A stretch of DNA of 58,264 bases from Bacillota bacterium (GCA_023409955.1 JAEYQQ010000155.1:1-58264), one strand, 5' to 3'. Positions 7,865-16,561 are shown, numbered from the stretch's first letter. Numbers and translations: made by a program. Notes: generated from the sequence alone by a model not told the origin.

Positions 7865-8392
7865 TTATTTGACGGTAGCAGCAGCGTAAGCTTTTTCCAG
7901 AGCCATGATGAAGTCAACCAAGTGCATGGTGGCGCCGGCTTTCAGGTCTTCTGCCACAGCGCTGTTCTTGTCTTCGCTAACACCGGTCAGAACCTGATCC
8001 AGGGTCTTGCCTGTGCAGAAGGCAACCAATGCATCAACCTGTTCAAACCATTCTTTGCCGATGGGGGAAGCTTTCCGCATGCCATAGGCTTCGCCTTTTT
8101 CATACTTGGAGGGATAATCGGCAGCCAAATCGGCCGTGATTTCGCCCTTGGCATTGAAGGCAACCTTGGTCTGAGCAACATCAAAACGGATCTCGGTGAT
8201 AACGCCCTTGTCATCTACCATAACGGTGCAGATGGTTGTGTCGACCTGACCTACGCCATCCGCTTCTGCGGTAGCAGCCTTGGAGGAAGCGATGTTGGTG
8301 ACTACGCCAAGACCCAGGGTATCGGCAAATGCGCCAGCAGTGGTGGTAACGGTCAGGATCAGGACAAGCGCCAGGACGGACAGCTTCTTCAT
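7865..8392 (-). CDS. Exported FMN-binding-like protein, probable ApbE substrate
   Basis: A 175-residue protein with a Sec signal peptide cleaved after AFA (about residue 23). The mature part has about 150 residues of a family common in Clostridia (GLGVVT..IASSKxATAEADG..., then a repeat-like QTKVAFNAKGEITADL). Near the C-terminus D149-L-K-A-G-A-T155 resembles the ApbE target pattern Dxx(S/T)GA(T/S), with alanine in place of the first S/T. Together with the neighbouring apbE this suggests covalent FMN on Thr155; that is inference. It has its own strong promoter and GAGGTG ribosome site, so it may be abundant. Confidence 0.75.
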   Translation of the reverse strand: MKKLSVLALVLILTVTTTAGAFADTLGLGVVTNIASSKAATAEADGVGQVDTTICTVMVDDKGVITEIRFDVAQTKVAFNAKGEITADLAADYPSKYEKGEAYGMRKASPIGKEWFEQVDALVAFCTGKTLDQVLTGVSEDKNSAVAEDLKAGATMHLVDFIMALEKAYAAATVK

Positions 8393-8440
8393 TGAAGCAC
8401 ACCTCTTTTTTTATTTGAGAGCATTTGCTCTCTTTGGACA

Positions 8441-8469
8441 ATCATACAAGATTGTGAAATGACTGTCAA
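8441..8469 (-). promoter_or_regulatory. Promoter of the exported protein-apbE unit
   Basis: Minus-strand TTGACA (8464-8469) and TATGAT (8441-8446) with 17-bp spacing, ending about 50 bp before the start codon. A short GAGAGC/GCTCTC hairpin (8417-8432) lies in the leader just before the ribosome site. Confidence 0.8.
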
Positions 8470-8486
8470 GGGTTATTTTACAATAT

Positions 8487-9914
8487 TTATGCATTATCCA
8501 ATTCGGCTTGCAATAGTTCCTGCAGTTTTACAGGGTTGGCTTTGCCGTTTGTCAGCGCCATGGCCTGGCCCATCAAGGCTTTTGCCATGGTAAGCTTACC
8601 CTTTTTATAGCCCTCCAGCATGCTGGGGTTTTTGGAGAGGGTTTCTTTTACGGCAGACATCAGTGCATCTGTATCGCTTAATTGATACATTCCCTGCTCC
8701 CGCACAACCTCCTCCGGATCCCGATCTTTTTCCCATAAAAGGCTCAATACCTTTTTGCCTGCGGAGGAGTTGATCTGCCCCTCCTCCAAAAGGTCTGCCA
8801 ACCGGGCCAGATGCTTTGCGCAAATGGGAATGTCGGTGCTCTCCGGTGGCAGCAGGCGGAAGATTTCTGTTATCAGCAGGTTGCACAGTGTTACTGGTGC
8901 ATGGGTTTTACTTGCCGCCTTTTCAAAATAATCTGCGATTTCCTTCTGGCCAGTCAGCTGTTCTGCAGCGTAGGCAGAAAGGCCAAAATCCCGCATATAG
9001 GCTGCCTTGCGAACATCCGGGAGAATGGGTATTTCCTTTTGCAAGCTTTTTATTTTATCCAAGGAAGTTTCAATGGGCATCAGGTCCGGGTCGGGAAAAT
9101 AGCGGTAGTCGTTGGCGTCTTCCTTTTTGCGCATAGCATAGGTCTGGCCTGTGGCCTGGTCAAATCTTCGTGTTTCCTGAATGATCTTCTCGCCTTTTTC
9201 CACGGCCTCCACCTGGCGAATGTACTCCTGCTCGATGGCTTTTGCAACCGACTGAAAGGAGTTGAGGTTTTTCATCTCCGTACGGGTACCAAGGGTAGTT
9301 TCCCCTTTTTTTCGAACGGACAGGTTCACGTCACAGCGCAAAGAGCCCTCGTTCATTTTGCAGTCGGAGATGCCTGTATAAGATATGACAGCCTTCAGCT
9401 TTTGCAAATAAGCGGCTGCTTCCTTGGCGGAGCGGATGTCCGGCTCGGAGACGATTTCAATCAGCGGTACACCGCATCGATTGCAGTCTACCATCGTTCC
9501 CTTTTTCTCATCGTGAATCAGCTTACCTGCATCCTCTTCAATGTGGATGCGGGTAATGCCGATTTTCTTCTGCCCATCCTGGGTTTCAATGGTCAGGTGT
9601 CCGTGATGGCACAGCGGCAGGTCATACTGGGAGATTTGGTATGCCTTGGGTAGGTCGGGGTAAAAGTAATTTTTCCTATCTTGTTTGGAGTAAGGCTCTA
9701 TTTGGCAGTTGGTGGCCAGGCCAGCCTTGATGGCATAACTGACAACCTCTCTATTTAATACTGGCAGTGTGCCGGGCATGCCCATGCAAATGGGGCAGCA
9801 TTGAGTGTTGGGGGCTGCACCAAAGTCTGTGGGGCAGGAGCAGAAGATTTTCGATTTGGTTTTCAGCTCCACGTGGACTTCCAGGCCGATGACCATTTCA
9901 TAATCCTTCAGCAT
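8487..9914 (-). CDS. gatB: Asp-tRNA(Asn)/Glu-tRNA(Gln) amidotransferase subunit B
   Basis: The 475-residue kinase and tRNA-binding subunit of GatCAB. The N-terminal catalytic domain has IGLEVHVEL and the cysteine-rich zinc segment CSC..QCCPICMGMPG; the C-terminal YqeY-like tail (from about 330) binds the tRNA. It phosphorylates the Glu or Asp on misacylated tRNA before amidation by ammonia from GatA. The ATG at 9914 overlaps the gatA stop as TGATG, so the two are translationally coupled; GGAGG lies upstream. Last gene of the T-box-controlled operon. Confidence 0.97.
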   Translation of the reverse strand: MLKDYEMVIGLEVHVELKTKSKIFCSCPTDFGAAPNTQCCPICMGMPGTLPVLNREVVSYAIKAGLATNCQIEPYSKQDRKNYFYPDLPKAYQISQYDLPLCHHGHLTIETQDGQKKIGITRIHIEEDAGKLIHDEKKGTMVDCNRCGVPLIEIVSEPDIRSAKEAAAYLQKLKAVISYTGISDCKMNEGSLRCDVNLSVRKKGETTLGTRTEMKNLNSFQSVAKAIEQEYIRQVEAVEKGEKIIQETRRFDQATGQTYAMRKKEDANDYRYFPDPDLMPIETSLDKIKSLQKEIPILPDVRKAAYMRDFGLSAYAAEQLTGQKEIADYFEKAASKTHAPVTLCNLLITEIFRLLPPESTDIPICAKHLARLADLLEEGQINSSAGKKVLSLLWEKDRDPEEVVREQGMYQLSDTDALMSAVKETLSKNPSMLEGYKKGKLTMAKALMGQAMALTNGKANPVKLQELLQAELDNA

Positions 9915-11377
9915 CAAAGGGACACCTCCTTGAAGGCATGGTGGTGATCCTGCTCATAAGCATAAGCGATGCGGTACAATAGCGGCTCAGAGAAGGGCCG
10001 GCCCGTTAATTGCATACCGATGGGCAGGCCTTGTTCATCCGACCCGCAGGGGATAGACAAGGCGGGCAGGCCAGCAATGCTCACCGGCACTGTATAGATG
10101 TCTCCCAGATACATTTCCAGGGGGTTTTGTGTCTTTTCCCCGATTTTATAAGCTGTGGTGGGGGCCACCGGGGATAGTACCGCTTGGCAGTTGGCGAAGA
10201 TGTTTGAGAACTCCTCCATGATCTTGGTGCGCACTTGCAGTGCTTTTTTATAGTAGGCGTCAAAATACCCGGCGCTTAAGGCGAAGGTGCCCAGCATAAT
10301 GCGGCGTTTGACTTCCGGTCCAAAGCCTTGGCTTCGTGTTTTGATGTAGAGGTCATTCAAATCCTCATATTCTTCGGCCCGGTAGCCATAACGCACACCA
10401 TCAAACCTGGCCAGGTTTGAGGAAGCTTCGGCGGATGATATGACATAGTAGGCGGGAAGGGCATATTTCAGCGTAGGCAGTGATACTTCCACAATTTCTG
10501 CCCCCTGGGATGCATACCATTTGGCTGCTTTCTCCACGGCGGATTTAACGGAGGCGTGTAGGCCATCTCCGAAAAATTCCTTGGGCATGGCGATTCGCAA
10601 ACTTTTGACGCCTTGGGTAAGCTCACTGGTGTAATCCGGAAAATCCCGGCTGACGGAGGTGGAGTCCTTGGGGTCATGGCCGCTTAATGCGTTCATGACC
10701 AGAGCAGAGTCCTCTACCGTATGGGTCAAGGGTCCGATCTGATCCAGGGAGGAGGCAAAGGCGATGAGGCCATATCGGGATACCGTGCCATAAGTTGGTT
10801 TCATGCCTACCACACCACAAAAGGATGCTGGCTGGCGGATGGAGCCGCCGGTATCAGAGCCCAGGGTAAAAGGGGCTTCATGAGCTGCCACCGCCGCTGC
10901 CGCACCGCCGGAGGACCCCCCGGGAACCCGGCTGTAATCCCTTGGGTTGCGGGTTACCTTGATGCTGCTGTTTTCTGTGCTGGAGCCCATGGCGAACTCG
11001 TCCATGTTCAACTTTCCTAGCAGAACGCAGCCGGCATCCAGCAGGTTTTGGTAGGCGGTGGCATTGTAAGCTGGGGTGAAGTTTTCTAAAATGCGGCTGG
11101 CACAGGTGGTTTTAACCCCTGAGGTGCAAATGTTATCCTTAATGCCCATGGGCACGCCGGAAAGGGCGGGCAGGCTTTCCCCTGCCATTCTGCGCCGATC
11201 AATGGCATCGGCTGCATGGATGGCTTCCTCCCCTGTAACGGATAGGTAAGCCCCTGCCTGGTTGTCGATTTTTTCGATTTGATCAAGGTAGGCCTTTGCC
11301 GCTTCCTTGGCGGATACGGTTTTTGCTTGAAGCTGCTTTGTCAAATCCTTTATGCTAAGGCGGATGATATCACTCAT
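9914..11377 (-). CDS. gatA: Asp-tRNA(Asn)/Glu-tRNA(Gln) amidotransferase subunit A
   Basis: The 487-residue glutaminase subunit of GatCAB, an amidase-signature enzyme. The catalytic Lys is in GIKDNI, and the Ser-cis-Ser pair lies in PGGSSGG and GSDTGGSIRQPA. It releases ammonia from glutamine and channels it to GatB. The ATG at 11377 follows AAGGAGGTACGT; a longer in-frame extension to 11464 would run into the end of the upstream gene and is not family-like. Only 10 bp separate it from the AspRS-GatC fusion gene. Confidence 0.97.
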   Translation of the reverse strand: MSDIIRLSIKDLTKQLQAKTVSAKEAAKAYLDQIEKIDNQAGAYLSVTGEEAIHAADAIDRRRMAGESLPALSGVPMGIKDNICTSGVKTTCASRILENFTPAYNATAYQNLLDAGCVLLGKLNMDEFAMGSSTENSSIKVTRNPRDYSRVPGGSSGGAAAAVAAHEAPFTLGSDTGGSIRQPASFCGVVGMKPTYGTVSRYGLIAFASSLDQIGPLTHTVEDSALVMNALSGHDPKDSTSVSRDFPDYTSELTQGVKSLRIAMPKEFFGDGLHASVKSAVEKAAKWYASQGAEIVEVSLPTLKYALPAYYVISSAEASSNLARFDGVRYGYRAEEYEDLNDLYIKTRSQGFGPEVKRRIMLGTFALSAGYFDAYYKKALQVRTKIMEEFSNIFANCQAVLSPVAPTTAYKIGEKTQNPLEMYLGDIYTVPVSIAGLPALSIPCGSDEQGLPIGMQLTGRPFSEPLLYRIAYAYEQDHHHAFKEVSL

Positions 11378-11387
11378 ACGTACCTCC

Positions 11388-13466
11388 TTATTCCACCGTC
11401 CGGGGAACGGTAATGAATCCATCTTCCCAGGTGGGGGCGCTTTGCAAAAGCGTGTCACGGTCAAATTCCATCAGTGGGATATCCTCCCTGAACACGTTGC
11501 TCACCGGCACCACATGGGCGGTAATGGGTACGCCGTCCGTATCCACCTCCGATAACTGGTCGGCAAAGGCGATAATGGCTTGCAATTCGTCACCCATTCT
11601 TTTTTGCTCGTCAGGCGTTAATTGCAGCTTGGCCAGGGCAGCCACCTGCTCCACTTGAATCAGTGGTGTATGCACTTTGCTCTTTTGTGCAGCTTCCTGT
11701 CCTTGGGCAATGCCCAGTTTCAATATTTCCAGTTGTGCCTGGTCAACAACATCTGGCGCCTGGGTCATTAAGCAGGAGGCATCTTTTGTTTTGGGAAAGG
11801 CAATGACATCCCGCAGGGAATCGGCACCCAGCAGCAGCATCACCAGCCGGTCCAGGCCGAAGGCAAACCCACCGTGGGGCGGCGTACCGAACTGGAATGC
11901 CTTCAGCAAAAAGCCAAAACGCCTTTCCGATTCTTCTTTAGTAAAGCCTAGGGCCTCAAACATTTTTGCTTGTATATCGCTTTGGTGGATTCTGATGGAT
12001 CCACTGCCAAGTTCAACACCGTTTAGCACAACGTCATATGCCTGAGCGCGTACACGGCCAGGATCGCTTGTAAGATAAGGAATATCCTCTGCCCGTGGCA
12101 TGGTGAAGGGGTGGTGGGAGGCCACGAATCGGTTATCTTCCTCTGAATACTCAAACTCCGGAAAGTCGGTAACCAGCAGGAACTGAAAATCATCCTTGGG
12201 CCGAAGGTTCAGCAGATCCCCCACCATCAGTCGCAGGCCGCAGAGCACCCGGCATACGGTTTGGAATTTATCTGCGCAAAAGAGGATGAAGTCACCAGGC
12301 TTGGCATCCATCTTATCAAGCAGGGAAGAAAACTCAGCTTTGGTAAAATACTTTTGCAAAATGGAGTTGATTTCACCGTTCTCTCGGATCAGGATCCAGG
12401 CCATGCCCTTAGCTCCCAGGGAAATAGCCTTGTCTGTCAGTTCTTCAATGGTGCTTCTTGCAAACTTTTCCCCGCAGCCCTTGCAATTGATGGCACGTAC
12501 CAGCCCGCCGGCCTCTGTGACCTGGCGGAAAACAGAGAAGGAGCAAGCCTTGGCAAGGTCAGTTAAATCCACTATGGGCAAATCAAAGCGCAGGTCCGGC
12601 TTATCGCAGCCATAGCGGTCCATGGACTCCTGCCAGGTTAGGCGCAAAAAGGGATGGGGAAGATCGCGTCCCATCACCGATTTAAATATATAGGTGAAAA
12701 GTTTGATAAGGTGGGTCAGTACATCCTCCTGATCCACAAAGGACATTTCCATATCCACCTGGGTAAACTCCGGCTGGCGGTCGGCCCGAAGGTCTTCATC
12801 CCGAAAGCATCGGGCAACCTGATAATATCTGTCGATGCCGCCTACCATCAAAAGCTGCTTGAAGATTTGAGGGCTTTGGGGCAGCGCGTAAAAGGTACCG
12901 GGATGCACACGGCTGGGCACCAGATAATCCCGAGCCCCTTCCGGCGTGGATTTGGTGAGGATGGGGGTCTCCACCTGAATAAAACCATCGGCGTGCAGAT
13001 AATCCTCCGCCGCCTTCTGCACAAGGTTCCGAAGTTTTAGGGCATTGAGCAGGGCGGGACGGCGGATGTCCAAAAAGCGATATTGCAGCCGAAGGTCCTC
13101 CCGGACCTTTGTATCCTCTTCCAGAGAAAAGGGAAGAGGTTTGGCGACTGACAGAACCTCTAGTGCTTCCGCTTTCAGTTCCACTGTTCCGGTGGCGATT
13201 TTCGGGTTTACCGTTTCCGGATCCCGAAGGCGGATGGTTCCAGAAACCGAAATCACTGACTGTATTTTTAGGCCCTCGGCCCACCCAAAATCCTCCGGCG
13301 ATACGTTGCGGGCGTCAAAGACTACCTGCAAAATGCCTTCTCTATCCTTTAAGTCAATAAACAGTACGCCGCCCATGTCCCGCTTGCTTTGAACCCAGCC
13401 TGCAGCGGTTACCGCCTGCCCGATATGTTCTTCCCGAAAGGCCCCGCAATAGTGCGTGCGTTTCAA
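11388..13466 (-). CDS. aspS-gatC: Aspartyl-tRNA synthetase fused to GatC
   Basis: One uninterrupted 692-residue frame. Residues 1 to about 590 are a bacterial-type class II AspRS: OB-fold anticodon-binding domain, motif 2 (FRDEDLRADRQPEFTQVD), a bacterial GAD insertion, and motif 3 (GGFAFGLDRLVMLL). After a short linker, about residues 598-692 match GatC (VEQVAALAKLQLTPDEQ.. to ..SAPTWEDGFITVPRTVE), the small subunit that clamps GatA to GatB. No other gatC is present between it and gatA. The TTG at 13466 has GGGGAGG 8 nt upstream. At the position that is Leu in the discriminating E. coli enzyme and His in the non-discriminating Pseudomonas enzyme (RDxGG loop) this protein has Met, so tRNA-Asn charging is supported by context rather than by that residue. 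Confidence 0.95.
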   Translation of the reverse strand: MKRTHYCGAFREEHIGQAVTAAGWVQSKRDMGGVLFIDLKDREGILQVVFDARNVSPEDFGWAEGLKIQSVISVSGTIRLRDPETVNPKIATGTVELKAEALEVLSVAKPLPFSLEEDTKVREDLRLQYRFLDIRRPALLNALKLRNLVQKAAEDYLHADGFIQVETPILTKSTPEGARDYLVPSRVHPGTFYALPQSPQIFKQLLMVGGIDRYYQVARCFRDEDLRADRQPEFTQVDMEMSFVDQEDVLTHLIKLFTYIFKSVMGRDLPHPFLRLTWQESMDRYGCDKPDLRFDLPIVDLTDLAKACSFSVFRQVTEAGGLVRAINCKGCGEKFARSTIEELTDKAISLGAKGMAWILIRENGEINSILQKYFTKAEFSSLLDKMDAKPGDFILFCADKFQTVCRVLCGLRLMVGDLLNLRPKDDFQFLLVTDFPEFEYSEEDNRFVASHHPFTMPRAEDIPYLTSDPGRVRAQAYDVVLNGVELGSGSIRIHQSDIQAKMFEALGFTKEESERRFGFLLKAFQFGTPPHGGFAFGLDRLVMLLLGADSLRDVIAFPKTKDASCLMTQAPDVVDQAQLEILKLGIAQGQEAAQKSKVHTPLIQVEQVAALAKLQLTPDEQKRMGDELQAIIAFADQLSEVDTDGVPITAHVVPVSNVFREDIPLMEFDRDTLLQSAPTWEDGFITVPRTVE

Positions 13467-13519
13467 TGCTGCTTCCTCCCCTATCACTGCCGGAATATCG
13501 TTTGAACCATTTTGGGTAT

Positions 13520-13820
13520 AAAAAAACGCCCTTCAATCCCGTACTCGGGACGAAAGACGTGATGTCTTGCGCGGTGCCACCCCACTGGGCCTTTGGCCCA
13601 CTCACTAGCAACAGGCCGCAAAGCGGCGGATTGCCTCCGGCGAAAACGGGCCGGTCCCGTCCAAGTCTACTAGGCGAATGCCTTTCGGTTGGCTGCTCAA
13701 GGCTGTTCTTCCCCGAATGCTCCGTGCTGCCCTTTCACCTTTTGGCAACTCTCTTGAACGGAAAATTTTCGGCTACTCTTCCTGTCATCGCAATGAAGCA
13801 AAAGCGCTTCTATAAGATTT
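13520..13820 (-). promoter_or_regulatory. T-box leader of the aspS-gatC/gatA/gatB operon
   Basis: On the minus strand this leader has all T-box landmarks: AGTA and AGAGAG elements of stem I, a specifier region GGGGAAGAACAGCC, the T-box GGGGTGGCACCGCG (13570-13583) whose TGGC matches a tRNA ending GCCA, and a terminator hairpin with a T7 run (13520-13559). The specifier contains GAAC (13705-13708): AAC is an Asn codon followed by the usual A, and GAA, one base earlier, is a Glu codon. No Asp codon (GAC/GAU) occurs there. This matches a regulator that senses uncharged tRNA-Asn, and perhaps tRNA-Glu, for a transamidation operon. Confidence 0.92.
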
Positions 13821-13826
13821 GAAGGT

Positions 13827-13855
13827 ATTATAACCGCAAACATGGGGGATGTCAA
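13827..13855 (-). promoter_or_regulatory. Promoter of the T-box/aspS-gatC operon
   Basis: Perfect minus-strand TTGACA (13850-13855) and TATAAT (13827-13832) with 17-bp spacing; the predicted start is near 13820, just before T-box stem I. Confidence 0.9.
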
Positions 13856-13906
13856 CGGAAAGACTTACAAAGAACACCGGTAATACAACAAGACTACCAT
13901 AGCTTG

Positions 13907-14356
13907 TCAAACAGGGCAGTTGATAATTTGATGAAAAAGTGTTCTCATCGCATCTTCAAAAGCGTCATCCTGGGATTTATCCCGCTTTTTTGGGCCATGC
14001 ACCCTGCCTCCGGCACGAAGGCGCTTTTTTGTGTCATGACGCTGGTTTAATAGCGGAAGAATATTTTCTTCGGTATACTTCAGTCCATCTTGTCTTAATA
14101 CGTGAGCCCCTTTGGATAAGCACATGGCTGCCAGGCCATAATCCTGGGTGATAACCAAATCACCCCTTTGAATGTGATTGACCAGGGTGAAATCAACACT
14201 GTCATTTCCCCTCATGACGGTGATGACTTTGGCGTCTGTTCTTTTTATTTCATGGGCGCTGTCACAAAAAAGAATAGCAGGCACCTGATGCTGCTTTGCA
14301 ATCCGCAAAGCAATATCTGTTACTGGGCAAGCATCTGCATCAATGAGCAGGTTCAT
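13907..14356 (-). CDS. YaiI/YqxD family (DUF188) protein
   Basis: A 149-residue cytoplasmic protein of the UPF0178/DUF188 family, distantly related to PIN-type nucleases. The family N-terminus is clear (LLIDADACPV), followed by VITQDYGLAAMCLSKGAHVL and a basic RLRAGGRVHGPKKR segment. Acidic residues D7, D9 and D-Y-G are consistent with a metal site, but no reaction is established for the family. Divergent from the ATPase gene, 52 bp apart. Confidence 0.9.
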   Translation of the reverse strand: MNLLIDADACPVTDIALRIAKQHQVPAILFCDSAHEIKRTDAKVITVMRGNDSVDFTLVNHIQRGDLVITQDYGLAAMCLSKGAHVLRQDGLKYTEENILPLLNQRHDTKKRLRAGGRVHGPKKRDKSQDDAFEDAMRTLFHQIINCPV

Positions 14357-14408
14357 GGTTTTTGTTCCTCCTGCATAGAATGTCCCATCAAGGAAAGGAG
14401 CGTGCGCT

Positions 14409-15491
14409 ATGGACGATACGCGCCATTATTTTCCCGGCGGAAATACCAGTCAAGGGTTTTACAGCCGGTTTGCTCATATTCTGCCCCCAAATACAGTTCG
14501 GCGCAAGATCATTTTAAAGGGTGGGCCAGGTGTAGGCAAGAGCACTTTGATGCGGCGTGTGGCGGAACATCTGGCCACACTTAATCAGCCGGTTGAAATG
14601 TTTCATTGCAGCAGCGATCCAGACAGCTTGGATGGCATCGCCGCACCTGGGCTTGGATTTGCCATGATCGACGGGACAGCGCCTCATGTAATGGACCCCG
14701 TGCTGCCAGGCGCTGAGGACGGCATTTTAAATCTTGGTGAATGCCTTGACGAAGAGTTGCTTGCTAAGAGCCGCAGGCCTATTCGGGATGCAACGGAAGA
14801 AATCTCCCGTTGCTTTTTGCGTGTCTATGATTATCTGGGTGCGGCGGTGCCGCTGCTGTATGGTAGTACCCGGGAGTGGCAGGAAAAGACGCCTCCTGGT
14901 GTGGTGGAATCAGTGGCAGAAGCCTTGGGAGAAAAGTGGCTCCCCAATGGAAAAGGGCTGGCTGAGGAACGCAAGCTGTTCTCTGAAGCATACACGCCAA
15001 GGGGCTACATGTCATTTTTGCCTACGCTGCTGTATGATAAGGTTGTTTGCATTGCATCGCCCTGGGGGCTGTCGCCCCATCCTGTTCTTTCAAGGTTGAA
15101 GGAGATGGCACTGCTGAAGGGCATCCCTGTTTTGGGGCTGTATAACCCGCTTTTACCCAATGATTTGAGCCATCTCCAATTCCCGACATTGAATCTGAGC
15201 ATTGTCACAAGCCCGGTGGAGCATCCGGCTGAGACAGTAAACCTACAAGAGGCGTTAATGCTGCACCAGGGATTAAGCAGAGAACAGGTTTTTAACAGAA
15301 ACGCCCATGAGCTTCTTTTACAGCGGGCGGTGGAAAGCCTGAAGGAGGCCAAAACCCGCCATGATGAGTTGGAAAAATCATATACAGCCGCCATGGATTT
15401 TGCAAAATGGGAGAAAGCATTAGAAAGCATCAAGGAATCCGTGGATGCACTGAGCAATCTCCAAGCTGAGTTGCAGGAGGATAAACAATAG
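14409..15491 (+). CDS. P-loop ATPase of unknown role (PRK06851-like)
   Basis: A 360-residue cytoplasmic protein with a clear Walker A motif (GGPGVGKST, about residues 38-46) close to the N-terminus. The motif FHCSSDPDSLDGIAAPGLGFAMIDGTAPH follows in pieces and is typical of a conserved clostridial ATPase group without known function. A helical, charged C-terminus (about 300-360) looks like a coiled coil. The ATG at 14409 has GGAAAGGAG upstream. Followed by a bidirectional terminator. Confidence 0.75.
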   Translation: MDDTRHYFPGGNTSQGFYSRFAHILPPNTVRRKIILKGGPGVGKSTLMRRVAEHLATLNQPVEMFHCSSDPDSLDGIAAPGLGFAMIDGTAPHVMDPVLPGAEDGILNLGECLDEELLAKSRRPIRDATEEISRCFLRVYDYLGAAVPLLYGSTREWQEKTPPGVVESVAEALGEKWLPNGKGLAEERKLFSEAYTPRGYMSFLPTLLYDKVVCIASPWGLSPHPVLSRLKEMALLKGIPVLGLYNPLLPNDLSHLQFPTLNLSIVTSPVEHPAETVNLQEALMLHQGLSREQVFNRNAHELLLQRAVESLKEAKTRHDELEKSYTAAMDFAKWEKALESIKESVDALSNLQAELQEDKQ

Positions 15492-15497
15492 TAATAG

Positions 15498-15521
15498 AAA
15501 AGGACTTTCAACAGTCCTTTT
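15498..15521. terminator. Bidirectional terminator
   Basis: AAAAGGACT (15498-15506) pairs with AGTCCTTTT (15513-15521) around a 6-nt loop, with T-rich flanks in both directions. It serves both the ATPase gene and the convergent luxS-ybaK unit. Confidence 0.88.
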
Positions 15522-15539
15522 TCTTTGCTATATCATTTT

Positions 15540-16022
15540 TTATCCCTTGACCATCTTCCCTGTATTCGCCTTCAGGTAAGCGATTAGTAGGCTTGGATCA
15601 AGCACCATTTGCAAGCCCCGGACACCGGCGCTGACAGCGATTTCTGAAAAAGACAAAGCTGATTCATCAATCCAGGTAGGAAGCTGCTTTTTCATTCCCA
15701 CAGGGGAACAGCCGCCCCGTATATAGCCCGTTAGGGCCAGCAGGTCATTGACATGGATCAGTTCTGCCTTTTTGTCCTGCATGAAAATTGCTGCGGCTTT
15801 TAAATCCAGCTCCTTGCTGACAGGGATCACAAATACGGCATAGCCCTTTCGTTCCCCTTTGATCACCAGGGTTTTGAATACCTGTGTAGGGTCCATGCCA
15901 ATTTTGCCTGCCACCAGTTCCCCGTCATACTGGCCTTCTTCCAAGGTGTAAGCAATCGTGCGGTAAGCAATTTTTGCCCCATCTAATAAGCGCAGGGCGT
16001 TTGTTTTTGTAATTGCAGCCAT
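15540..16022 (-). CDS. ybaK: Cys-tRNA(Pro)/Cys-tRNA(Cys) deacylase YbaK
   Basis: A 160-residue YbaK/EbsC-family trans-editing enzyme that hydrolyses Cys mischarged on tRNA-Pro. Family motifs are present: KTLVIKG, the lysine in VSKELDLKAAA, TGYIRGGCSPVGMKK and SAGVRGLQMVLDP. Full length. Second gene after luxS, 23 bp downstream, sharing its promoter. Confidence 0.93.
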   Translation of the reverse strand: MAAITKTNALRLLDGAKIAYRTIAYTLEEGQYDGELVAGKIGMDPTQVFKTLVIKGERKGYAVFVIPVSKELDLKAAAIFMQDKKAELIHVNDLLALTGYIRGGCSPVGMKKQLPTWIDESALSFSEIAVSAGVRGLQMVLDPSLLIAYLKANTGKMVKG

Positions 16023-16045
16023 ATATGCTTCCTTTTATATAACAC

Positions 16046-16507
16046 TTAGTCAGGGTAGGCCATTTTTTCTTCCGACCAGTTGGAAAGAACCTGGTGGAAG
16101 GCAGATGCATCCTTTTTTGCCTGCCAAAGGTCATGATCCAGGTAGTTGCCGCACTCAATCTTTTTGGCGCCAGGGATCGCCCCTTCAAAGTCCTTGATAA
16201 AGGCAAAGGTCTCCTTAAGCAAAAGAAGGGCTTCCTGTTTTGAAAGGCTGTCCCTTGTTAAAAAGTAGAACCCCGTTCTGCAGCCCATAGGTCCTACATA
16301 CACGATTTGTGACGAATAAACTGAGTTGCGCACATAAGTGGCGAATAAGTGTTCCATGGCATGGGCGGAAGCGGTGGATAAAATATCCCCCTGGTTGGGA
16401 TAGCGCATGCGCAGATCGTATGTGATAACATCCCCATCGATCCGGGAGACATACAAGCCGGGTGTAAGGGTGTCATGATTGATGGTGAAGCTGGCGATTT
16501 TCTGCAT
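16046..16507 (-). CDS. luxS: S-ribosylhomocysteine lyase (LuxS)
   Basis: A 153-residue LuxS that cleaves S-ribosylhomocysteine to homocysteine and DPD, the precursor of AI-2. The metal ligands are in HAMEH (H49, H53) and C119 (ECGNYLDHDL); catalytic E52 and C76 (GPMGCRTG) are retained. The ATG at 16507 follows AAGGAGGAATTACC; the in-frame extension to 16570 overlaps the promoter. Its partner Pfs nucleosidase is not in this window. Confidence 0.97.
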   Translation of the reverse strand: MQKIASFTINHDTLTPGLYVSRIDGDVITYDLRMRYPNQGDILSTASAHAMEHLFATYVRNSVYSSQIVYVGPMGCRTGFYFLTRDSLSKQEALLLLKETFAFIKDFEGAIPGAKKIECGNYLDHDLWQAKKDASAFHQVLSNWSEEKMAYPD

Positions 16508-16532
16508 GGTAATTCCTCCTTGTATACTGCCG

Positions 16533-16561
16533 ATTATAGACCTGGCGTGGCTATCCGTCAA
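16533..16561 (-). promoter_or_regulatory. Promoter of luxS-ybaK
   Basis: Minus-strand TTGACG (16556-16561) and TATAAT (16533-16538) with 17-bp spacing, 26 bp before the luxS start codon. Confidence 0.88.
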
